A program made the translations under genes and the position numbers. A stretch of 51,454 nt of DNA from contig JANQMT010000118.1 of assembly GCA_028279945.1 (NCBI GenBank), positions 1 to 51,454 on the forward strand. The letters are read 5' to 3'. This document shows positions 43,125 through 51,319 of this stretch, one piece after another; the stretch's first letter is position 1; each line of letters starts with the position of its first letter. The stretch is from JAKSCF01 sp028279945 (GTDB taxonomy: Bacteria; Bacillota; Clostridia; Peptostreptococcales; JAAYPU01). A model generated the notes under the pieces. It did not search any database. It was not told the origin of the DNA and was given only the letters and a program-made list of their open reading frames with translations.

Positions 43125-44365
43125 GTTATTTTAGCAATTTTTTTCAAAACAAAAAAAGCAACGTCAATAAAAAAAGTAACATTATGACAAAGATTCTATC
43201 GGTTGTTGCCGCCATTGCCTTATGGATGTATGTTATTGGTGAAGTCAATCCTGAGATCATTCAAGAAATAAAAAATGTAGAAGTAAAATTGGTTAATATG
43301 GAAAAGCTAACTCAGACAGGGCTTGTTCTTATGGGCCAAGATTACTATTCGGTGGATATTAAAGTTAGAGGCAGAAGAAGTGACATCATTAACACAACAT
43401 CAGAAAACATCAATGCTATCGCAGATATGAGAGGATTTGGGCAAGGCCAAAACAGTATTCCTGTCGCCGTTAACCTTCCATCCAATTTAGAGCTGGAGGA
43501 TATTAATCCACTTCAAATAAAAGTGACAATTGATGAAGTTGTTAATAGAGCCAAGCCGGTGGAAATAGAGTTTGAAGGAGAAGCAGCAGATGGTTACATT
43601 CACACTACTCCCATCGTATCTTTGCCTGAAATCTCAGTTTCCGGTCCAGAAACTTTTGTTGAATCTGTAGATAGAATTGTCACTAGAGTTAATCTCAATA
43701 ATTCAAAGGTAGACATCAGTCAAAGCCTTCCCTTTAGTATTGTAGATGCTGATAATAACGAAGTATTAGGTGTTACGACAGAAGAAACCTATATAGATGT
43801 ATCGGTCCCTATACTTCGAATCAAAAATGTCCCAATAAATGTTAAAACATCCGGTACGCCTGCCGAAGGCTACGAATTAGTGTCGATTATTCACATACCA
43901 TCAAAAGTAGATATAATGGGTGCAACAGAAGTCATAGAACCTGTGGATTCGGTTACTGCTAGCGATGTCTCTTTAGAAGGATTGACAGAAACTCAAGATA
44001 TTAATTTAAATGTCAATTTACCTGAAGGCGCTCAACTAGCAGAAATTAACCAACCAAGAATAAAAGTATTTATTGAAAAAATCATAGAAAAAGAATTGAT
44101 TTATGATGTAAACGATTTACAAATCGAAGGTCTCCGTGAGGATTTGGAAATCGAGTTTTTAGAAAATAACACGATAAAATTTGTAGTTAAGGATATTGAA
44201 AGTTCTATCAATAGATTATCAGAGGAAGACATCTCAGTCATGTTGGATTTGAATGGAATAGAAGAGGGTGAACATTCAGTCCGGGTTACATGGCAGTCTG
44301 ACAAGGAGTTTAAAACTGTAGACATTGAATCAGGATACGTCAATATCAATCTAACTAAAGAATAA
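43121..44365 (+). CDS. cdaR: CdaR, YbbR-domain regulator of CdaA
   Basis: The ATG at 43121 forms an ATGA overlap with cdaA and follows GGAG; it yields 414 residues (an ATG at 43106 is less likely). A basic N-terminus and one membrane helix (KILSVVAAIALWMYVIGEVN) lead to an extracellular chain of about four YbbR repeats (VKLVNMEKLTQTGLVL; VEIEFEGEAADGYIHTTPIV; VNVKTSGTPAEGYELVSIIH-type units). CdaR binds CdaA through the membrane region and modulates c-di-AMP synthesis. Confidence 0.93.
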   Translation: MSYFSNFFQNKKSNVNKKSNIMTKILSVVAAIALWMYVIGEVNPEIIQEIKNVEVKLVNMEKLTQTGLVLMGQDYYSVDIKVRGRRSDIINTTSENINAIADMRGFGQGQNSIPVAVNLPSNLELEDINPLQIKVTIDEVVNRAKPVEIEFEGEAADGYIHTTPIVSLPEISVSGPETFVESVDRIVTRVNLNNSKVDISQSLPFSIVDADNNEVLGVTTEETYIDVSVPILRIKNVPINVKTSGTPAEGYELVSIIHIPSKVDIMGATEVIEPVDSVTASDVSLEGLTETQDINLNVNLPEGAQLAEINQPRIKVFIEKIIEKELIYDVNDLQIEGLREDLEIEFLENNTIKFVVKDIESSINRLSEEDISVMLDLNGIEEGEHSVRVTWQSDKEFKTVDIESGYVNINLTKE

Positions 44366-44458
44366 CGCTTTAATCATTTTCATAAAGCTCTAAAACTAAG
44401 TTTTTCTCATAAAATAAGATTTGCATCATATTATATGGTAAGAATAAGGAGATGCTAT

Positions 44459-45826
44459 ATGGAAAATATTATTAAAACTAAAATAACGAAAATGGCTTTA
44501 AAAGAAGGTTTAAAGTACATCGAAAAAAATTCACAAGAGAATGCTGCAAAATTAATTGGTTGGTTACAAAAGCTTAGCCGAGAAGAGAGTCATCAAAATG
44601 CTCTAAGATGGGTCAAAGAGCGTTTATGTAACAGTGAAAGTGTTACCTCCCAAATTATTGACAGATTATTCACGGAAATTAATCCAAAATGCAGAGAAAA
44701 ATTGTTAAGTAATTTTTTGGTACAATCTTATTTATTGGGAAGATCTAAAGCGTTAGAAAACGAAAAAGTCTATAATTGTAAAATTCCTTGGGCCATCCTC
44801 ATCGACCCTACTGCTGCGTGTAATCTAAAGTGTACAGGTTGTTGGGCTGCGGAATATAATAAGGCGGACTCTTTATCTTACGATACCCTCGATCGTATAA
44901 TCACTGAAGGTAAAGAACTTGGTATCTACGCTTATTTATACTCAGGTGGTGAACCATTGGTCAGAAAAGCTGATTTAATCAAGCTGGCTGAAAAGCATGA
45001 CGATTGTATTTTTTTAGCTTTTACAAACGGTACCTTAGTTGATGAAAAATTTGCCAAGGACTTAGCAAGAATAGGTAATTTTACAATGGCTTTCAGTATA
45101 GAAGGTTTTAAAGAAGAAACCGATTTAAGAAGAGGTGATGGTGCTTTTGAGGCTACCCTTCATGCTATGGACCTTCTTAAAAAAGAAGGTGTGTTTTTCG
45201 GTTTTTCAACCTGCTACACCAGCAAAAACATCAGCGCAGTTTCAACAGATGAATATATAGATCTAATGATAGAAAAAGGCTGCCTTTACGGCTGGTATTT
45301 TACATATATGCCTCTCGGAAAAGATGCTGCCTTAGATTTAATATGTTCTCCCGAAGAAAGAGAAGAAATGTATTATAAAGTCAGAGAATCCCGCATGTCT
45401 CGTTCCATATTTCTATTAGATTTTTGGAACGATGGCGAATATGTCAGCGGATGCGTCGCAGGAGGTCGAAACTATTTTCATATTAACGCCAATGGTGATG
45501 TAGAGCCTTGCGCTTTTATTCACTATTCCAACGTTAATATTCATGATGTCAGCTTAATTGAAGCTCTGCAATGCGATTTATTCAAACAATATCAAGAATT
45601 GCAACCATTTAATCAAAATCATTTGATGCCCTGCCCGCTTTTAGATAATCCTTTAATGTTAAAAGAAATGGTGGCAGCATCTCAAGCAAAATCTACTCAG
45701 CCTATAGATGAAGAATCTGTTGAAGCCTTAACGGCTAAGTGCGTCGGCCCTTCTTGTAAATGGGCAGCAACCGCCGATCGTCTTTGGAATACACATAAAG
45801 AAGAATCAGAAAGTACAGTCGTATAG
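44459..45826 (+). CDS. Radical SAM protein with C-terminal cysteine region, function unknown
   Basis: The ATG at 44459 follows AAGGAG by 7 bases and gives 455 residues. A helical N-terminal domain of about 110 residues precedes the radical SAM core with the cluster motif CNLKCTGCW (CxxxCxxC) and the SAM-binding YSGGEPLVRK. The C-terminal part has SPASM-like cysteines (CVAGG, then VEPCAFIHYSN, CPLLDN, CVGPSCKW) that could hold an extra Fe-S cluster. Such enzymes modify peptides, proteins or small molecules. No precursor peptide is seen nearby. It sits between cdaR and glmM on the same strand, hinting at an envelope-related job, but this is only context. Confidence 0.85.
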   Translation: MENIIKTKITKMALKEGLKYIEKNSQENAAKLIGWLQKLSREESHQNALRWVKERLCNSESVTSQIIDRLFTEINPKCREKLLSNFLVQSYLLGRSKALENEKVYNCKIPWAILIDPTAACNLKCTGCWAAEYNKADSLSYDTLDRIITEGKELGIYAYLYSGGEPLVRKADLIKLAEKHDDCIFLAFTNGTLVDEKFAKDLARIGNFTMAFSIEGFKEETDLRRGDGAFEATLHAMDLLKKEGVFFGFSTCYTSKNISAVSTDEYIDLMIEKGCLYGWYFTYMPLGKDAALDLICSPEEREEMYYKVRESRMSRSIFLLDFWNDGEYVSGCVAGGRNYFHINANGDVEPCAFIHYSNVNIHDVSLIEALQCDLFKQYQELQPFNQNHLMPCPLLDNPLMLKEMVAASQAKSTQPIDEESVEALTAKCVGPSCKWAATADRLWNTHKEESESTVV

Positions 45827-45848
45827 AAAATTTAAATATGAATTTCCA

Positions 45849-45870
45849 AACCGGCACCCACGTGTCGGTT
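45849..45870 (+). repeat. REP-like hairpin, copy C
   Basis: AACCGGCAC and GTGTCGGTT pair over 9 bp (one G-U) around CCAC. It lies 5 bases before copy D, making a doublet like that at 9218-9317. It lacks an adjacent GTAG, so its link to the family rests on position and hairpin size. Confidence 0.45.
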
Positions 45871-45875
45871 TTCCT

Positions 45876-45899
45876 GTAGTCGGGTCTCAGTGCCCGACT
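45876..45899 (+). repeat. REP-like element, copy D (GTAG + hairpin)
   Basis: GTAG (45876-45879) leads into arms AGTCGGG and CCCGACT, perfectly paired around the 8-base loop TCTCAGTG. The loop matches copy A in six of eight positions. It lies after the radical SAM gene and may also serve as a weak terminator. Confidence 0.65.
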
Positions 45900-46098
45900 C
45901 ATCTATTGTATTCATATCCCCTCCCTCACCCTTCATTTTCCAAATACTACATTGTCATTTTAAAAAGATAAAAAAAGGATTCTATAAAATTTTGTAGAAT
46001 ATTAATAAAGTTGGGCTTAAAAGTCTTTGTCTAAACCATTCAACAGTTTTGGTTCATTGGAATAAAAATAATATATATAAATGTATGAGGTGAGATAT

Positions 46099-47445
46099 AT
46101 GGGAAAACTTTTTGGAACCGATGGGGTAAGAGGTGTAGCCAACTCTGAGCTTACACCTGAATTAGCATATAAACTTGGAAGAGCCGGTGCTTTTGTCCTA
46201 ACAAAAGAAAAGCATCGCCCTAAAATAGTCATCGCTAAAGACACTCGACTCTCCGGAGATTTATTAGGTGCTGCCTTAGAAGCCGGCATACTTTCAGTTG
46301 GTGCTGATGTATTGGATATCGGTATTATGCCTACCCCTGCAGCAGCCTACTTGACTCAATATTACCAAGCTGATGCAGGCGTTGTCATCTCTGCTTCACA
46401 TAATCCCTATGAATACAATGGTATAAAGTTTTTTAATCATGCCGGATATAAACTGGATGATGCCATCGAAGAAGAAATTGAAAATATCATTTTAAATGAC
46501 ATTAATATACAAACAGCACCCATAGGAAAAGACCTGGGTAAGAAAGCCACTATGACGGATGCATTAGATCAATATACATCATTTCTAGCTTCTACTATTG
46601 ATATTACATTTAAAGATCTAAAAGTCGTAATCGATTGTGCAAACGGCGCTTCTTATCAAGCAGCTGAAAAAGTCTTAACAACCCTAGGCGCTACGGTTTG
46701 CGCTATTCATAATCAGCCTGATGGTATCAACATCAATGTCCAATGCGGCTCCACCCATCCTCAGGACTTAACCAAAAAAGTAATAGAAGAACAAGCACAT
46801 ATCGGTTTGGCCTTTGATGGTGACGCTGACCGATTAATTGCTGTAGATGAAAAAGGAAACATTATCGATGGTGATGTCATAATATATATATGTTCAAAGA
46901 TGTTAAAACAAGAAAATAAACTGAAAAACAATTTGGTTACAGCGACGGTTATGAGTAACATAGGATTCTACAAAGCACTGGAGAATATTGACTGTGATGT
47001 AGAAACTACAAAAGTTGGAGATCGATATGTTCTTGAAAGAATGCTTGAAAAAGATAGTATCATTGGCGGAGAACAATCCGGTCACATTATCTTTTTAGAA
47101 CACACCACAACCGGTGATGGCATACTATCAGGACTACAGCTTCTTAAGGCATTAAAACTTTCAGGCAAGAAGCTCTCAGAGCTTTCTTGTGAAGTAACCA
47201 TATATCCACAAGTTTTAATCAATGCGAAAGTTCATAATGGCAACAAACATAGTTATGAAAAAGATGAGGTTATCGTAGACGCTATTAAAAAACTGGAAGA
47301 CAAAATGGCTTCAGAGGGCAGAGTATTAATCCGTCCATCTGGAACAGAACCGCTGGTAAGAGTCATGCTGGAAGGAAAAAATCAATCAGAGATTCAAGTG
47401 TTGGCAAAAGATTTGGCTGATTTAATTGAGACACGACTAGGATAG
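46099..47445 (+). CDS. glmM: Phosphoglucosamine mutase
   Basis: The ATG at 46099 follows GAGGTGAG and begins MGKLFGTDGVRGVAN, the normal GlmM start; the product has 448 residues. The phosphoserine loop VVISASHNPYEYNG puts the catalytic serine at residue 100. The metal loop FDGDADR and the phosphate-binding RPSGTEPLVRVM are intact. It converts glucosamine-6-phosphate to glucosamine-1-phosphate for UDP-GlcNAc and peptidoglycan. GlmM is known to bind and restrain CdaA in relatives, matching the gene neighbourhood. Confidence 0.98.
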   Translation: MGKLFGTDGVRGVANSELTPELAYKLGRAGAFVLTKEKHRPKIVIAKDTRLSGDLLGAALEAGILSVGADVLDIGIMPTPAAAYLTQYYQADAGVVISASHNPYEYNGIKFFNHAGYKLDDAIEEEIENIILNDINIQTAPIGKDLGKKATMTDALDQYTSFLASTIDITFKDLKVVIDCANGASYQAAEKVLTTLGATVCAIHNQPDGININVQCGSTHPQDLTKKVIEEQAHIGLAFDGDADRLIAVDEKGNIIDGDVIIYICSKMLKQENKLKNNLVTATVMSNIGFYKALENIDCDVETTKVGDRYVLERMLEKDSIIGGEQSGHIIFLEHTTTGDGILSGLQLLKALKLSGKKLSELSCEVTIYPQVLINAKVHNGNKHSYEKDEVIVDAIKKLEDKMASEGRVLIRPSGTEPLVRVMLEGKNQSEIQVLAKDLADLIETRLG

Positions 47446-47457
47446 AAAGAAAGGTTT

Positions 47458-48240
47458 ATGACGATGTATGGAATTGTATTGGAAGGCGGCGGGACCAAAG
47501 GTACCTATCAGGTTGGTGCCTGGAAGGCCCTAAATGAGCTTGGCATAGAAATAAAAGGTGCAGTAGGCACTTCTATAGGTGCCCTTAGTTCAGCCTTAAT
47601 CATCCAAAATGATTATGATATGGCCTATGAGGTTTGGACAAACGCTGAGAAGTCTTTCTTTAGTGATGCAGACACAGAAATATTTAAAAAACTTGCTGCA
47701 TATGCGTTCAAATCCAAAGACCCTGTGGGCTTAAAAAAAGAAATGGTCACTGCCTTTGGCATTGAGGGTATTGACATATCCCCTATTCAAAAACTAATTA
47801 ATTCTGTGGTTGATGAGTCTGTTATCCGAAACTCTCCAAAAGATTTTGGTCTGGTGACTATCTCTTTAAAACGCCAGAAAGGCTTAGAATTGTTTAAGGA
47901 AGATATACCCCAAGATCAGCTTAAGGATTTTATTCTTGCAAGCTGCTATTTACCAATGTTTAAAAGCATAGAATTAAATGGGGATTATTATTTGGATGGG
48001 GTATATTATAACAAGCTTCCAACCAATATGCTTATTAGCAAAGGCTACAAAAAAATCATTGAAATCCTGTTATACCCCAAAAAAGACGATGATAAAAAAA
48101 TAAGCGTCCCTTCAGATGTAGAAATCATTACCATAGAACCCACAGAATACCTAGGTAAAACCCTCTACTCTGATTCTAAACAAATCCATAGGAATATTGA
48201 ACTAGGCTATCTAAATACCATGAAAGCAATGAAAAAATAA
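47458..48240 (+). CDS. Patatin-like phospholipase family protein
   Basis: The 260-residue product has the patatin oxyanion motif GIVLEGGGTKGTYQVGAWKA, the nucleophile elbow GTSIGALSSA and the aspartate of the dyad in YYLDGVYYNKLP (the DG motif). It is a lipid acyl hydrolase by family. ATG codons at 47458 and 47464 are both possible after AAAGG. No signal peptide is present, so it acts in the cytoplasm or on the inner membrane face. It lies 12 bp after glmM and is probably co-transcribed with it. Confidence 0.9.
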   Translation: MTMYGIVLEGGGTKGTYQVGAWKALNELGIEIKGAVGTSIGALSSALIIQNDYDMAYEVWTNAEKSFFSDADTEIFKKLAAYAFKSKDPVGLKKEMVTAFGIEGIDISPIQKLINSVVDESVIRNSPKDFGLVTISLKRQKGLELFKEDIPQDQLKDFILASCYLPMFKSIELNGDYYLDGVYYNKLPTNMLISKGYKKIIEILLYPKKDDDKKISVPSDVEIITIEPTEYLGKTLYSDSKQIHRNIELGYLNTMKAMKK

Positions 48241-48281
48241 CGACTGCTCAGACTTTAAAAAATATTTGACCAATTACATAC

Positions 48282-48310
48282 TTGTGTAGAGCTAGTAAAA
48301 TATTTATAAT
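48282..48310 (+). promoter_or_regulatory. glmS promoter
   Basis: TTGTGT (48282-48287), 17 bp and TATAAT (48305-48310). The transcript would have a leader of about 325 bases containing the dispersed 18-bp repeat and the glmS ribozyme. Confidence 0.55.
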
Positions 48311-48390
48311 AGAAAAGGTAGACTAAGTGCTCAAGGTTATAAGTCAGAGGTTAACATAGTGTAATTTTGCATAGTAAAATCTACACTTCC

Positions 48391-48408
48391 CTGTCCCCTG
48401 TAACCTGT
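48391..48408 (+). repeat. Dispersed 18-bp repeat CTGTCCCCTGTAACCTGT, copy 2
   Basis: Identical to 9322-9339. Here it lies in the glmS leader, about 50 bases before the ribozyme, so it is probably transcribed and becomes part of the fragment removed by self-cleavage. Confidence 0.75.
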
Positions 48409-48454
48409 TCCCTTGGGAGGAGTGATTTATGAATTGGGTTTAATTAATAACTTA

Positions 48455-48585
48455 AAAAAGCGCCAGGACTGATTTGACAGTTGACGAGGTCAGGGGAGTA
48501 TCGAAACTTCGGCGGATGCCCCTGCGGCTTTCGGGTCGATAGAGGTTTTACAAAACTATTGAGTAATCAGTAGAACAAAATAAAT
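48455..48585 (+). ncRNA. glmS ribozyme (GlcN6P-activated self-cleaving riboswitch)
   Basis: The conserved core is present in order: AGCGCCAGGACTG, GTTGACGAGG, TATCGAAACTTCGGCGGATG, then CCCCTGCGGC and later P3-P4-like sequence. The known cleavage site places the cut between A48459 and G48460, directly before GCGCC. When glucosamine-6-phosphate is plentiful it acts as cofactor, the RNA cuts itself, and the glmS message is degraded. The element ends about 55 bases before the glmS ATG. Confidence 0.95.
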
Positions 48586-48640
48586 CTTAACAATGCAAAA
48601 ACGAGTAAAAAAAATGACATTTATTATAGGAGGTTTTTGC

Positions 48641-50470
48641 ATGTGCGGAATTGTCGGCTATATAGGTAATCAGAATGCACAAAATGTAATTTTAAGCGGA
48701 TTAAACAAACTAGAATATAGAGGATATGATTCCTCGGGAATTGCTTTATGTATTGACGGAAAATTAGAGATTCACAAATATAAGGGTAGACTCAGCAACC
48801 TTGAAGAAAACATCAACCCTAAAAACTTTTACAGTAATATTGGTGTCGGTCATACCAGATGGGCTACTCACGGTGCCCCTTCTGATGAAAATGCACACCC
48901 CCATACCAATGTGACCGGGTCTATTGCCCTAGTTCATAATGGGATCATCGAAAACTTTGTACAGCTTAGAGAATGGTTGATCTCAGAGCATCAAGTAGAA
49001 TTTCAATCTGAGACCGATACAGAAGTCGTCGCTCATCTTATAGACTATTTCTATGACGGTGATCTATTAGATGCGGTTTATAAAGCCATCGAAAAAATGG
49101 AAGGCGCCTATGCCTTAGGCGTGATTCATTGTGATGAGCCCGACAAAATAATCGCTGTTCGAAAAGACAGCCCTCTCATCGTAGGGGTGGGAAAAGATGA
49201 AAATATTATCGCCTCCGATATCCCGGCTCTATTAAAATATACAAGAGACATCTATTTAATAGAGAATGATGAGGTTGTATGCTTAACCAAAGATAGCGTC
49301 AAAATCTTTGACTCAGAAAGAAACGAAGTTCAAAGAGATATTTTTCATGTTACTTGGAATTCAGAAGCAGCCGAAAAAGAAGGCTATGAGCATTTCATGT
49401 TAAAAGAAATCCATGAGCAGCCTAAGGGCGTATACGATACCCTAAACAGACGACTTATTAATGACACTGAAATCACTTTAGATGGTATTCAAATATCTAA
49501 AGAAGATTTAGACAGCATCAATAAAGTATATATCGTAGCTTGTGGTACGGCTTCACACGCAGGTTTAATTGGTAAATATGCGATAGAAAAATTCGCAAAT
49601 ATCCCGGTAGATGTCGATATCGCATCCGAATTTAGATATCGAGATCCTTTTATAGATAAGAATACGTTATTCATTGCTATCAGTCAGTCTGGAGAAACCC
49701 TAGACACCTTAGCAGCTCTAAGAGAAGCTAAAAGAAAAGGTGCCAGAATATTGTCAGTAGTTAATGTCGTAGGAAGCTCTGTAGCCAGAGAATCCGATGA
49801 TGTTTTCTATACCTGGGCCGGTCCGGAAATCGCTGTAGCATCAACCAAAGCCTTTACCACTCAATTGGTATCCATGTATCTCATTGCCCTTCATATGGCA
49901 GTCACTAAAGATACCATAGATAAGGATTATTATCTAAAAATCATCAATGAGCTTAAGGCTTTACCGGAAAAAATCGAGAGAATACTAGAAAATACAGATG
50001 ATATCGAAAGAGTTGCCGAAATGCATTATGAACAGCAGCACGCCTTCTTCATAGGCAGAGGCGTCGATGTTGGTATCTCACTAGAAGCTTCCCTAAAGCT
50101 AAAAGAAATATCTTATATTAACTCTTTTGCAATAGCAGCAGGCGAATTAAAACACGGCACAATCGCATTAATAGAAGATGGTACATTCCTAACCGCAGTA
50201 GCAACCCAAGATCATCTCTATGAAAAAATGCTTTCTAATATCCAAGAAGTCAAAGCAAGAGGTGCCTACGTACTAGGCGTTGCAAAAGAAGGTAATAAAT
50301 CAATAGAAAAACAAGCCAATGATGTCATCTATATCCCAGATTGCATGGATGAAATAACACCAATATTGAGCGTAGTACCACTACAGCTTCTAGCGTATTA
50401 TTTCTCAGTGAAGCGTGGGTGCGATGTTGATAAGCCTAAAAATTTAGCGAAATCAGTTACCGTAGAATAA
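48641..50470 (+). CDS. glmS: Glutamine-fructose-6-phosphate aminotransferase (isomerising)
   Basis: The start is the ATG at 48641, because the mature enzyme must begin MCGIVGYIG with Cys2 as N-terminal nucleophile and AGGAGG lies 8 bases upstream; an ATG-less extension to 48593 would bury that Cys. The product has 609 residues: a class II glutaminase domain (1-240, with RWATHG and HNGIIENF) and two SIS domains (CGTASHAG; ISQSGETLDT; STKAFTTQ) ending KNLAKSVTVE. It makes glucosamine-6-phosphate, the first committed aminosugar, and is controlled by the ribozyme in its leader. Confidence 0.98.
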   Translation: MCGIVGYIGNQNAQNVILSGLNKLEYRGYDSSGIALCIDGKLEIHKYKGRLSNLEENINPKNFYSNIGVGHTRWATHGAPSDENAHPHTNVTGSIALVHNGIIENFVQLREWLISEHQVEFQSETDTEVVAHLIDYFYDGDLLDAVYKAIEKMEGAYALGVIHCDEPDKIIAVRKDSPLIVGVGKDENIIASDIPALLKYTRDIYLIENDEVVCLTKDSVKIFDSERNEVQRDIFHVTWNSEAAEKEGYEHFMLKEIHEQPKGVYDTLNRRLINDTEITLDGIQISKEDLDSINKVYIVACGTASHAGLIGKYAIEKFANIPVDVDIASEFRYRDPFIDKNTLFIAISQSGETLDTLAALREAKRKGARILSVVNVVGSSVARESDDVFYTWAGPEIAVASTKAFTTQLVSMYLIALHMAVTKDTIDKDYYLKIINELKALPEKIERILENTDDIERVAEMHYEQQHAFFIGRGVDVGISLEASLKLKEISYINSFAIAAGELKHGTIALIEDGTFLTAVATQDHLYEKMLSNIQEVKARGAYVLGVAKEGNKSIEKQANDVIYIPDCMDEITPILSVVPLQLLAYYFSVKRGCDVDKPKNLAKSVTVE

Positions 50471-50521
50471 CTCAAAGAGCCTAAAAACCAGCATCTATAC
50501 ACTTAGAAAAAAGACAAAAGT

Positions 50522-50563
50522 AATGCCCTTGATCTGCTTTTTTTTCAGCCAAGGGCATTTTTT
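50522..50563 (+). terminator. glmS terminator
   Basis: AATGCCCTTG and CAAGGGCATT pair perfectly around an 18-base T-rich loop and are followed by TTTT. Confidence 0.88.
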
Positions 50564-50634
50564 ACATTTATGTGTTTTGAATTGTTTTTAGATTAGTTTC
50601 ATAATAATCACTTAAAAAAAAGTATACATAAAAT

Positions 50635-51042
50635 CTAAGTAATTTGCTTCATATTTTTCAAGCTTATAATAGTAGTTGCAATAACTGTAATAAAAGAAAT
50701 AACAATTACTATCCAACTCGATATATAACAAAATCTAGGAGCTCTATCAATCGTAAACAATAATATTACTTCACATCCAATAAATAATATTGGCATCAAT
50801 GCATTTATTTTAATTGTTTGAATTTTTTTCTGTATCCATAATAATACTCCGCCTATTACTAAGAAAATTGGGATAGCATAAAACACTCCTAATAAAAAAA
50901 TGGGATCAGTTTCAGACCATGGGAAAAAATCAAACCCTATACCTGAAAGAAGTGCTGAATATTGAATAAAAAACAAACTCATTATGTATAACTCTAAACA
51001 ATTAAATATAATAAATAGTACTATTAATATTTTATTTTTCAA
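50635..51042 (-). CDS. Small four-helix membrane protein, unknown
   Basis: The gene starts at TTG (51042), six to seven bases after GAGGAAG, and encodes 135 residues. There are four hydrophobic segments: about 4-28, 46-66, 78-98 and 107-128, the third preceded by a short basic stretch (WIQKKIQTIK). I recognise no family. It is convergent with glmS and lies just after a possible decayed gene on the same strand. Confidence 0.6.
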   Translation of the reverse strand: MKNKILIVLFIIFNCLELYIMSLFFIQYSALLSGIGFDFFPWSETDPIFLLGVFYAIPIFLVIGGVLLWIQKKIQTIKINALMPILFIGCEVILLFTIDRAPRFCYISSWIVIVISFITVIATTIISLKNMKQIT

Positions 51043-51080
51043 AATGCTTCCTCTTTTTAACTATATTGACTTGACTCAAA

Positions 51081-51203
51081 TCAATACTCTACAACACCAT
51101 CACATCTCATTGAGTCTATCTCATCATATTTTACCCAATTTCCCACATTATCACAATCATAGTATACTTGATAGAAGAAATTATAAGGAATCTTTTCATC
51201 AAT
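51081..51203 (-). pseudogene. Possible decayed small gene
   Basis: On the minus strand a 40-codon open stretch without a start codon ends at TGA (51081). Its translation looks protein-like (PYNFFYQVYYDCDNVGNWVK, then YDEIDSMRCDGVVEY). Upstream in the same frame are three TAA stops within 14 codons, preceded by an AGGAGG site (51248-51253) with no start codon at the right distance. This fits a gene broken by point mutations, but it may be chance. Confidence 0.3.
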
Positions 51204-51288
51204 TTAAGAAACATTATGCTTTTATTACTTATTTATAATTTTTTATCCCTCCTAGCTCAATAGATTTGTAAATTATTACATTGACTTG

Positions 51289-51319
51289 AATATACATTAT
51301 TTTCCCAATAATGTATATT
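51289..51319. repeat. Perfect 13-bp inverted repeat, possible operator or bidirectional hairpin
   Basis: AATATACATTATT and AATAATGTATATT are exact inverse complements separated by five bases. There is no T run on either side, so a DNA-binding site is more likely than a terminator. Nothing else is recognisable from 51320 to the window end. Confidence 0.5.

Noticed and set aside
50984..51238. Plus-strand 84-codon frame near the window end
   Set aside because: It has a His/Ser-rich translation without a ribosome binding site and is antisense to the membrane-protein start and the possible decayed gene.
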